Assembly (NCBI GenBank): GCA_031119595.1
Contig: JAVHXX010000117.1
Coordinates: 1 to 9,004, forward strand
Direction: 5' to 3'
Length of the DNA: 9,004 nucleotides
Source: Patulibacter sp.
Lineage (GTDB): Bacteria > Actinomycetota > Thermoleophilia > Solirubrobacterales > Solirubrobacteraceae
The notes below the pieces were generated by a model, which was given only the letters and a program-made list of their open reading frames with translations, did not search any database and was not told the DNA's origin. How positions within the stretch are numbered: the first letter of the stretch is position 1; every line of letters starts with the position of its first letter. A program made the position numbers and the translations under genes. Shown in pieces: positions 1-5,024 of this stretch.

Positions 1-194
1 GCGCGGACCTCCGCCCAGAACGCGTCCACGAGTGCGGCGCGGCTCGGGGCCGGCCCGCCCGGAGCGGCCGGACCGTGCGATGCCTCGGCCGCCTCGAGCG
101 CCGCGCGCAGCGCCTCGATGCGCGGGCTCCGGACGATCTCCGGTGGCGGCGACTTCGGGATCCGGGGAGGCCGCGAGGGGGCGGGCGCCGTCAC
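1..194 (-). CDS. Probable enterochelin-esterase-like siderophore hydrolase (N-terminal part, runs off window)
   Basis: A reading frame starts with GTG at 194-192 and stays open to the window edge, giving 64 residues. The GTG overlaps the TGA stop of the upstream substrate-binding protein (GTGA), which indicates translational coupling in one operon. The N-terminus is Pro-rich, followed by a helix-like stretch (SPRIEALRAALEAAEA, about residues 22-37) and then ALVDAFWAEVRA at 53-64. From family knowledge, SPR-x-x-AL and FWAEV are typical of the N-terminal lid domain of Fes/IroD-like esterases, which hydrolyse ferric trilactone siderophores in the cytoplasm to release iron. The catalytic alpha/beta-hydrolase domain lies outside the window, so the function is inferred from this short N-terminus and from the iron-uptake context. 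Any other cytoplasmic protein cannot be fully excluded. Confidence 0.58.
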   Translation of the reverse strand, partial: MTAPAPSRPPRIPKSPPPEIVRSPRIEALRAALEAAEASHGPAAPGGPAPSRAALVDAFWAEVR

Positions 195-1189
195 GCGCCG
201 AGGGTCCGGGCGACGTCGGCGACGACGATGCCCGCGGCGATCGGGCCGCCGGCGCTCGTCCACGCGGACCCGTCGACGGGCACCACGTGGTCGTCCTTCA
301 CCGCCCGCAGGCCGGTCCAGCCGGGCGTGTCCCGGGCGGTCTCGATGGCCGTCTTCGCCGCGGCGACGTCGGCAGGCGTGTCGACCGCGCCACCGTCCGG
401 GCCGCCCGCGCCGAGCGCGCCGAAGAAGATCCAGTCCGCGTCGAGGTCCTCGATCCGTTCGAGGCTCACGGGCACGCTGTGGCCCGGGCCGGTGCGGCTC
501 TGGAAGGTGGGTCGCGGGAGCCCGAGATCGGAGAGCACGCGGCCCGCGCAGAGCTCCTTCATCAGCACGGCCGGGAGGCCGATGCCGCCCCAGCGCACGA
601 TGCTGACGGTGTCCCTCGCGTGCGCCGCGATCGCCGTCTTGCCGGCCGCGACGCTCGCGGTATACCCGGCGAGCACCTTCGCGCCGCGGTCCCGTTGGCC
701 GAGCACGTCGGCGGCCGCCCCGAACGCGGTCTTCCAGTCCTGGCCGGTCTTGCTCACGTAGACGGTCGGCGCGATCTGGCGGAGCTTGTCGACGACCGCC
801 GGGTCCTGGAACGCGGTGCCGTCGAGGAGGATCACGTCCGGGGCGAGCTCGGCGACCTGCTCGAGGTTCGGGGAGCCGAGCGTCCCCACGCTCCGGATGC
901 CCTTCGTGCGGCTCTGCAGGTAGCTCGGGATCGCGTTCTGGCCGCGGCCGGCGGTCGTGGCGACCGGATGGAGCCCGAGGGCGAGGGTTGCGTCGAGCGT
1001 GGGTTCGCTGAGGGGCAGCACGCGCGTGGGGTGGGCCGGGATCGTCATCGCGGTGCCCTGCACGTCGGTGTAGGGGCGGGTCGCGTCGGCGTTGCCCGAG
1101 CTCGTGGCGGTGCCGCCACCGCAGCCGGCGATCAAGAGCGCGAGGGCGGCGAGGGAGGCCGCCGCGCCCGAACGGACACACGAAAACAT
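191..1189 (-). CDS. Iron-siderophore ABC transporter substrate-binding lipoprotein (FecB/FepB-like)
   Basis: This 332-residue protein has a lipoprotein signal peptide: a hydrophobic core at residues 9-21 and lipobox I20-A21-G22-C23. It would be anchored to the outer face of the membrane by Cys23. A Gly/Ser/Thr linker is followed by a class III periplasmic-binding fold. Signatures are PTRV at 54-57, VGTLGSPNLEQVAELAPDVI at 101-120 and the C-terminal lobe around PVSLERIEDLDADWIFFG (240-257). The length is normal for the family, whose members deliver ferric siderophores, heme or cobalamin to an ABC permease. No permease or ATPase gene is in view. ATG 1189 is the only usable start before the signal peptide. 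It sits at the edge of an iron box with no Shine-Dalgarno sequence, so the mRNA is probably leaderless and iron-repressed. The ferric-siderophore substrate is inferred from the iron box and the esterase-like gene downstream. Confidence 0.92.
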   Translation of the reverse strand: MFSCVRSGAAASLAALALLIAGCGGGTATSSGNADATRPYTDVQGTAMTIPAHPTRVLPLSEPTLDATLALGLHPVATTAGRGQNAIPSYLQSRTKGIRSVGTLGSPNLEQVAELAPDVILLDGTAFQDPAVVDKLRQIAPTVYVSKTGQDWKTAFGAAADVLGQRDRGAKVLAGYTASVAAGKTAIAAHARDTVSIVRWGGIGLPAVLMKELCAGRVLSDLGLPRPTFQSRTGPGHSVPVSLERIEDLDADWIFFGALGAGGPDGGAVDTPADVAAAKTAIETARDTPGWTGLRAVKDDHVVPVDGSAWTSAGGPIAAGIVVADVARTLGA

Positions 1190-1207
1190 AAGGTTAGGCT
1201 AACCTAG
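1189..1207. promoter_or_regulatory. DtxR/IdeR iron box between divergent operons
   Basis: The sequence TAAGGTTAGGCTAACCTAG has a perfect core palindrome AGGTTAG-G-CTAACCT at 1191-1205. It matches the known DtxR/IdeR consensus TTAGGTTAGGCTAACCTAA at 17 of 19 positions. -10-like TAnnnT hexamers fall inside it on both strands: TAGGCT at 1195-1200 (plus) and TAGCCT at 1201-1196 (minus). A bound Fe(II)-DtxR/IdeR dimer pair would therefore block both promoters. The minus-strand start codon ATG (1189-1187) touches the left edge of the box. Iron-dependent repression is inferred from the match. Confidence 0.9.
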
Positions 1208-1222
1208 CTTTTCTGCCAGCGC

Positions 1223-1240
1223 GGCCACCCATCGGTGGTC
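1223..1240 (+). other. Small hairpin in the 5' leader of the right-hand iron operon
   Basis: GGCCACC (1223-1229) can pair with GGTGGTC (1234-1240) across a CATC loop, with one G-U pair. It lies in the roughly 80-base leader between the iron box and the GGAGG of the first exported-protein gene. It could affect leader stability, but no riboswitch is recognised and the structure may be incidental in GC-rich DNA. Confidence 0.3.
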
Positions 1241-1289
1241 CGGCGCGCGGCTGTCGCCCCACGCACCCGCTCCCGGAGGCCCTCCCACG

Positions 1290-1733
1290 ATGCTCGATTC
1301 CCCCACGAAACGCCTGCACCCGAGCCTGTCGGCTCGCCGCACCCAGGCCGTCGCGCTGGTGGCGGCGAGCGCGCTCGTCGGAGGGGTCGCGATCGCGCCG
1401 GGTCCGGCGGCGGCGCTTCCGCCCGGCGGCGCGCACAGCCAGAGCAACGGCGCCACGGTGACACTGAAGGCGACGAAGGTGAAGGCCGGCGGCCGCGTGA
1501 AGGTGAGCGGCGCGAACTGGAAGAGCAAGGGCTCGCGCGTCCAGGACGGCGCCCAGGTGACCGTCAAGCTCGACGACGCCACGATCGTCGCGGTCTTCCC
1601 GATCAAGAACAAGCGGTTCTCCGGCTCGGTGATCATTCCGAAGCAGGTGGCGAAGGGCAAGCACTGGCTGCGGTTCCTCGCGGCGGAGCCGGCCACGAGC
1701 ATCAAGTCGCACACCTTCACGGTGACGAAATGA
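1290..1733 (+). CDS. Exported Ig-like-fold protein, iron-box-associated, first of a paralogous pair
   Basis: This 147-residue protein starts at ATG 1290 with GGAGG at 1275-1279, ten bases upstream. It has a Sec-type signal peptide: a basic n-region with RR at 16-17, a hydrophobic core at 19-36, and AAA at 40-42 as the likely cleavage site. The mature protein begins LPPGGAHS. It is one compact, Lys-rich beta domain (about 54-147) with alternating strands such as RVKVSGANW, QVTVKLDD and KHWLRFL, as in Ig/IPT-like domains of actinobacterial cell-surface proteins. No catalytic motif, HtaA/NEAT-type heme motif, sortase signal or membrane anchor is seen, so it is probably secreted or held by a partner. 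It overlaps the next gene by ATGA and lies downstream of the iron box, so it is expected to be made under iron limitation. Binding of iron, heme or siderophore is inference from context only. Confidence 0.87.
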   Translation: MLDSPTKRLHPSLSARRTQAVALVAASALVGGVAIAPGPAAALPPGGAHSQSNGATVTLKATKVKAGGRVKVSGANWKSKGSRVQDGAQVTVKLDDATIVAVFPIKNKRFSGSVIIPKQVAKGKHWLRFLAAEPATSIKSHTFTVTK

Positions 1734-2656
1734 CCGCGTCCACGGAGACCGTGGTCCGGAGCGGATCCCGGGCACGTCTGCTCCTCCGTTCGCGCCTGGC
1801 GCGGATCTCGGTCGTCGCCGTCGCCCTCACCGGGACAGGCGGATCGGTCGCTGCCGCACTGCCGCCGGGTGGGGCCGTCGACAACCCCCAGGGCGCGGTC
1901 GCCTCGGTCGCCCCGAACCCGGCCAACCTCGGCACCGTGATCACCTTCTCCGGCACCGGCTTCTCGGCCGGCGAGCAGGTCAGCGTGAAGATCGACGACG
2001 GCAAGATCCTGAAGAAGGGGTCCACGTCCGACGTCCTCACGGTCGTCGAGGCCGACGCCGCGGGTGCCGTCACGGGCACGCTCGACCTGTCGCAGGTCAA
2101 CGCCTCGACCCCGGTCGTGGCCGGCGCACACAACGTGCGCTTCCTGTCGGGGTTCCCGCGCAGCCTCCATGCCGACTTCGCCGTCGTAGACCCGGCGGCC
2201 GCGCCCACGCCCACCCCGGCGCCGGGGCAGCCCACCCCGACCCCGGGTGCCGGCGTCCAGCCCACGCCCGTGCCGGCCGCACCCGCCGCCACGCCGGTCG
2301 CGAAGACCGGAGGCACCGTCGTCGAGTCGCCGATCACCCTGGCGTCGACCACGCTCACGGTCAGCAAGGCGAAGGTGTCGATCGGACTGCGGGCCGGCGC
2401 CGCGGGCTCGGCGGGCACCGTGAAGCTGCGGACCGCGGCGCGCGTGAAGGTCGGCGGGAAGGGCAAGGCGAAGCTCGTCACCCTGTCGAAGACCGACTCG
2501 TACTACCTCGGCAAGGTCGGCAGGGCGACCGTGAAGCTCGCGCTCTCCGCCGACGGCAAGAGGGTCCTGAAGAAGGGGAAGACGACGAAGGCCGTGCTGA
2601 TCTTCAAGGACGCGGCCGGCATCTCCATCACGCAGAACGTGACGGTCAAGGGCTAG
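1730..2656 (+). CDS. Exported two-domain Ig-like protein with Pro/Thr linker, second of the pair
   Basis: The start ATG 1730 overlaps the preceding stop (ATGA), which suggests translational coupling. The product has 308 residues. The signal peptide has an Arg-rich n-region (10-25), a hydrophobic core at 26-34 and an Ala-rich cleavage site before L44, so the mature end is LPPGGAVD, nearly the same as its neighbour. Domain 1 (about 56-153) is an Ig/IPT-like fold sharing QVSVKIDDG and HNVRFLSG with the neighbour, so the two look paralogous. A linker at 157-190 is rich in PTPTP repeats. Domain 2 (about 198-308) is a Lys-rich beta module (LSADGKRVLKKGK ... DAAG ... NVTVKG) of a kind common in secreted proteins of Solirubrobacterales. 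There is no transmembrane tail or sortase motif. The role is unknown; a surface or wall-associated partner in iron uptake is inferred from the iron box and the operon. Confidence 0.9.
   Translation: MTASTETVVRSGSRARLLLRSRLARISVVAVALTGTGGSVAAALPPGGAVDNPQGAVASVAPNPANLGTVITFSGTGFSAGEQVSVKIDDGKILKKGSTSDVLTVVEADAAGAVTGTLDLSQVNASTPVVAGAHNVRFLSGFPRSLHADFAVVDPAAAPTPTPAPGQPTPTPGAGVQPTPVPAAPAATPVAKTGGTVVESPITLASTTLTVSKAKVSIGLRAGAAGSAGTVKLRTAARVKVGGKGKAKLVTLSKTDSYYLGKVGRATVKLALSADGKRVLKKGKTTKAVLIFKDAAGISITQNVTVKG
2204..2299 (+). repeat. Pro/Thr-rich low-complexity linker coding repeats
   Basis: C-rich codons (ccc acg / ccc acc units) encode irregular PTP and PTPTP repeats that link the two domains of the exported protein. 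Such linkers usually hold domains apart in the cell wall. Repeat-number variation between strains would be plausible. Confidence 0.7.
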
Positions 2657-2658
2657 CG

Positions 2659-3108
2659 GTGGCGCGGGGGAACGCCATCGAGGGTCCGGGCGAGGACCAC
2701 CCCTGCGGCTCGTCGACGAGCTCGACGAGCCGCTACCTGCTGGCGATCTTCGAGGTCGGCCGCGACGAGCCGCGGCTGACCGCGGCCGCGGTTGCCCGCA
2801 AGCTCGAGGTCAGCACGCCGTCGGCCCACGAGATGCTCGGCCGCCTCGAGGCGATCGGGCTCGTCGAGCGCAGCCCGCTGCGGCTCACCCCCGACGGCAT
2901 GAGCGCGGCGCTCGTCCTCTCGACCCGCCGCCGGGCCGCGCAGCAGCTCGCCCACGACGTGCTCGGACTCGACGACGCCGCGGCGGACGCCGAGTCGGTC
3001 GCGTTCGCGGCGACGCTCTCCCCGGTGCTCGGCCGCCACCTCGTCGACTGGGCCCAGGCCCGGCGACAGGGCCGCAAGGGCGACGCGCCGGGTCCCGGCG
3101 CCGCCTGA
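2659..3108 (+). CDS. DtxR-family transcriptional regulator lacking the canonical metal ligands
   Basis: This 149-residue protein starts at GTG 2659, two bases after the preceding stop, with AAGGG at 2648-2652. A 24-residue polar extension precedes a DtxR winged helix. The HTH is about residues 41-69 (TAAAVARKLEVSTPSAHEML, GLV at 67-69) and the wing ends in LTPDG (76-80). A helical dimerisation domain follows to about 132, and there is no SH3-like third domain. Aligned by eye to the remembered C. diphtheriae DtxR, the fit is gap-free over residues 25-69 and 76-122. Met10 becomes Arg25, His79 Arg91, Glu83 Gln95, His98 Asp110, Cys102 Val114, Glu105 Ala117 and His106 Ala118. The DNA-contacting Ser37 and Pro39 persist (S52, P54), but Gln43 becomes Glu58. 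It is therefore a DNA-binding protein unlikely to sense Fe or Mn in the usual way. Being last in the iron-box operon, it may regulate its own unit. Its ligand is unknown. Confidence 0.87.
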   Translation: MARGNAIEGPGEDHPCGSSTSSTSRYLLAIFEVGRDEPRLTAAAVARKLEVSTPSAHEMLGRLEAIGLVERSPLRLTPDGMSAALVLSTRRRAAQQLAHDVLGLDDAAADAESVAFAATLSPVLGRHLVDWAQARRQGRKGDAPGPGAA

Positions 3109-3158
3109 GCCCACGCCGGCGCCGTCGTGCGCGGTGCGCTCGGGCCGGACGCACCTTC

Positions 3159-3183
3159 CGGCGCCGCGTGCGACGCGGTGCCG
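3159..3183 (+). terminator. Hairpin terminator candidate after the iron operon
   Basis: CGGCGCCGCGT (3159-3169) pairs with ACGCGGTGCCG (3173-3183) across a GCG loop: 11 pairs with one G-U. It lies 50 bases past the DtxR-like stop and just before the exporter operator. There is no U-tract, as is common in high-GC actinobacteria. It probably insulates the two units. Confidence 0.6.
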
Positions 3184-3191
3184 AATCGCGC

Positions 3192-3215
3192 ATACATGCA
3201 GACATGTGCATGTAT
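3192..3215. promoter_or_regulatory. Inverted-repeat operator of the metal-efflux unit (ArsR/NmtR-type)
   Basis: The arms ATACATGC (3192-3199) and GCATGTAT (3208-3215) form a perfect 8+8 inverted repeat with an 8-base spacer that contains a further ACATGT. This is an A/T-rich island in very GC-rich DNA. ArsR/SmtB sensors typically bind such imperfect 12-2-12-like repeats. A -10-like TATCGT (3213-3218) overlaps the right arm, so a bound repressor would block transcription of the exporter gene. Assignment to the ArsR protein encoded at 4600-4986 is inference. Confidence 0.72.
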
Positions 3216-3226
3216 CGTCGGAGGTC

Positions 3227-4534
3227 GTGTCCGGGTCGACTGACGTCCACGCCCATGGCGGGTTCGCGCACGCGCATCCGCACCGCGGGCGCCACCGCCA
3301 CCTCTCGCATCCGCACGCGTCGTCGCGGCGCGGGACTGTGCTCGACGACCCGGTCTACCGGCGACTGCTCGCGGCGCAGGTCATCTCGCTCGCGGGGACC
3401 GGCGTCACGACGGTGGCGCTCGGCCTGCTCGCCTACGACCTGGCGGGAGCCAACGCCGGCGCGGTGCTCGGTGCGGCGCTCGCCCTGAAGATGGTCGCGT
3501 ACGTGGGGCTGCCGCCGGTGACCGCGGCCTTCGCGCACCGGGTCGACCGGCGCCGACTCCTCATCGCCCTCGATCTCATACGGTTCGGGGTGCTGCTCCT
3601 GCTGCCGTTCGTCGATGCGATCTGGCAGGTGATGGCGCTCATCCTCGTGGTGAACGCGTGCGCGGCCGGCTTCACGCCGGCGTTCCAGGCGACCCTGCCC
3701 GATGTTCTCCCCGACGAGCGCGACTACACCCGCGCGCTGTCGTTCTCGCGCGTGGCCTACGACCTCGCCGACCTGCTCAGTCCGGTCGCTGCCGCGGGGC
3801 TCCTCGTGGTCATGCGCTACCACGGGCTCTTCGTGGTCGACGCCGCGAGCTTCCTCGTCTCGGCGGCGCTGCTGGTCTCGATCCGGCTGCCCGAGCCGGA
3901 GGCCGGGCGCCGGGTCTCGGAGCGGACCCGGGCGCGGATCACGGCCGGCGCCCGGCGGTTCGCGCAGGTGCCGCGACTCCGCGGTCTGCTCGCGCTGAAC
4001 CTGGCCGCGGCGGCGGGCAGCGCGATGGTGATCGTGAACACCGTCGTGCTCGTCCGCTCGGACCTGCACCTCGGCGGAACGCAGGTGGCGCTCGCGCTCG
4101 CGGCCTCGGGCGTCGGGTCGGTCGCGACGGCCTTCGCCGTGCCAGGCCTGCTGCGGCGCGCGACCGACCGGACCGTGATGCTCTCCGGGGCGGCGCTGCT
4201 GGCGGGCTCGTTGCTCGTAACCGCCGCGGTCGACGGATACGCCGCGCTCCTCGCCGTGTGGGTCGTCGTCGGGGCCGGGCTTGCGTTGGTGCAGACGCCG
4301 ATCGGACGCCTCCTCCAGCGCTCCGCCGACCCCGCGGACCGCCCGCCGCTGTTCGCGGCGCAGTTCGCGCTCTCGCACCTCTGTTGGCTCGCGACCTACC
4401 CGATCGCGGGCGTGCTCGGTGCAGCCGTGGGTGTGTCGACGGTGAGTGTCGTCCTGGCAACGATCACGGCGGTGAGCGTGGTCGCCGCCGCCGTGCTCTG
4501 GCCGGCCGCGGGGGAGGCGGTCGACGATGCCTGA
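3227..4534 (+). CDS. NreB-like MFS metal exporter (nickel/cobalt resistance type) with His-rich N-terminus
   Basis: The inferred start is GTG 3227, giving 435 residues. Farther-upstream starts would run through the operator. GTG 3338 (V38) is a possible shorter start, but the codons between have coding-like G/C third positions. Residues 8-30 carry nine His in HxH-type pairs on the cytoplasmic N-terminus. The rest is a typical 12-helix MFS protein: DDPVYRRLLAAQVISLAGTG at 40-59, a motif-A-like HRVDRRR after the second or third helix, and DYTRALSFSRVAYDLADLLS in the middle. Those last blocks closely resemble the NreB nickel-resistance family as I remember it. The protein would expel Ni(II) and/or Co(II) using the proton gradient. 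In classical NreB the His-rich tail is C-terminal, so the N-terminal position is unusual. An ArsR metal sensor follows directly. A drug-efflux role is less likely given the His cluster and the sensor. Confidence 0.9.
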   Translation: MSGSTDVHAHGGFAHAHPHRGRHRHLSHPHASSRRGTVLDDPVYRRLLAAQVISLAGTGVTTVALGLLAYDLAGANAGAVLGAALALKMVAYVGLPPVTAAFAHRVDRRRLLIALDLIRFGVLLLLPFVDAIWQVMALILVVNACAAGFTPAFQATLPDVLPDERDYTRALSFSRVAYDLADLLSPVAAAGLLVVMRYHGLFVVDAASFLVSAALLVSIRLPEPEAGRRVSERTRARITAGARRFAQVPRLRGLLALNLAAAAGSAMVIVNTVVLVRSDLHLGGTQVALALAASGVGSVATAFAVPGLLRRATDRTVMLSGAALLAGSLLVTAAVDGYAALLAVWVVVGAGLALVQTPIGRLLQRSADPADRPPLFAAQFALSHLCWLATYPIAGVLGAAVGVSTVSVVLATITAVSVVAAAVLWPAAGEAVDDA

Positions 4535-4586
4535 ATCGCTGCGTCCGACCGTCGGGTCGCCCGTGGAGCGCGGCGTGCGCACCGCG

Positions 4587-4592
4587 TAGGAT
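4587..4592 (+). promoter_or_regulatory. -10-like element for the ArsR gene
   Basis: TAGGAT fits the actinobacterial TAnnnT -10 and lies seven bases before ATG 4600. This spacing would start the mRNA at the start codon. The same bases include AGGA (4588-4591), usable as a ribosome binding site if the gene is read from the exporter transcript. The two readings cannot be separated by sequence alone. Confidence 0.45.
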
Positions 4593-4599
4593 CGGGTCG

Positions 4600-4986
4600 A
4601 TGCCGCATCCTTCCGAGCACGCCGAGGCGGGCCGCCCGCTCGAGCCGGGAGAGGCGATCGAGCTCGCCGACACGCTCAAGGCGCTCGCGTCGCCGAGTCG
4701 GCTGCAGGTGCTCTACGCCCTGGGGGACGGCGAACGGACCGTCGAGGACCTCACCGCCGCCTGCGGCCTGTCGCAGAGCGCCACCTCGCACAACCTCCGG
4801 CTCCTGCGCACCATCCGCCTCGTCCGTGCGCGGCGCGACGGCCGCCACGTCTTCTACAGCCTCTACGACCACCACGTGCCCGAGCTGCTCGCCGCGATCC
4901 GCCACCATCGCGAGCACGTCGACCCGCCCGCACCGGACCGGCTCCCGCAAGCGCAGCCCGGGGCCCGCGCGGGCACCGCGAGCTGA
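4600..4986 (+). CDS. ArsR/SmtB-family metal-sensing repressor (NmtR/CzrA type)
   Basis: This 128-residue protein is the usual length for the family. It has a winged helix: LADTLKALASPSRLQVLYAL at 22-41, recognition region CGLSQSATSHNLRLLR at 55-70, and wing GRHVFYSLYD at 81-90. The alpha-5 site is complete: D90, H92, H103 and H106, with the D-x-H...H-x-x-H spacing (2, 11 and 3) of CzrA, SmtB and NmtR. Metal binding there weakens DNA affinity and derepresses efflux. His3 follows a two-residue N-terminus (MPH), as in M. tuberculosis NmtR (MGH), where the N-terminus and His3 help bind Ni(II). The extra C-terminal His of NmtR are absent, and so is the alpha-3 CxC motif. It lies 65 bases after the NreB-like exporter. 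Ni/Co sensing is most likely, with Zn as the alternative. It probably binds the inverted repeat at 3192-3215. Confidence 0.95.
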   Translation: MPHPSEHAEAGRPLEPGEAIELADTLKALASPSRLQVLYALGDGERTVEDLTAACGLSQSATSHNLRLLRTIRLVRARRDGRHVFYSLYDHHVPELLAAIRHHREHVDPPAPDRLPQAQPGARAGTAS

Positions 4987-4995
4987 GGATCCCGC

Positions 4996-5016
4996 GCCGA
5001 ACAGGTGGTGTTCGGC
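4996..5016. terminator. Bidirectional hairpin terminator between convergent arsR-type and P450 genes
   Basis: GCCGAACA (4996-5003) and TGTTCGGC (5009-5016) form a perfect 8-bp stem with a GGTGG loop. It sits in the 38-base gap between the ArsR stop and the stop of the opposing P450 gene, where a shared terminator is expected. No T-run flanks it. Confidence 0.72.
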
Positions 5017-5024
5017 CGGTCCGC

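Noticed and set aside
1420..1435. LPPGG as a sortase sorting signal
   Set aside because: It is at the mature N-terminus, not before a C-terminal hydrophobic anchor, and lacks the LPxTG threonine.
1235..1729. Extension of the second exported protein upstream through the first one in another frame
   Set aside because: The extension is Arg/Gly-rich, and ATG 1730 gives a proper signal peptide and an ATGA overlap.
3134..3226. An upstream GTG start for the exporter that would add 31 residues, including CRHVHV
   Set aside because: These bases contain the terminator-like hairpin, the operator and the -10-like element, so they are more likely regulatory than coding.
2885..4582. A 565-residue open frame on the minus strand opposite the regulator and exporter
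   Set aside because: It is rich in Arg, Glu and His without any domain, and lies antisense to clear DtxR-like and MFS genes; long antisense frames are normal in GC-rich DNA.
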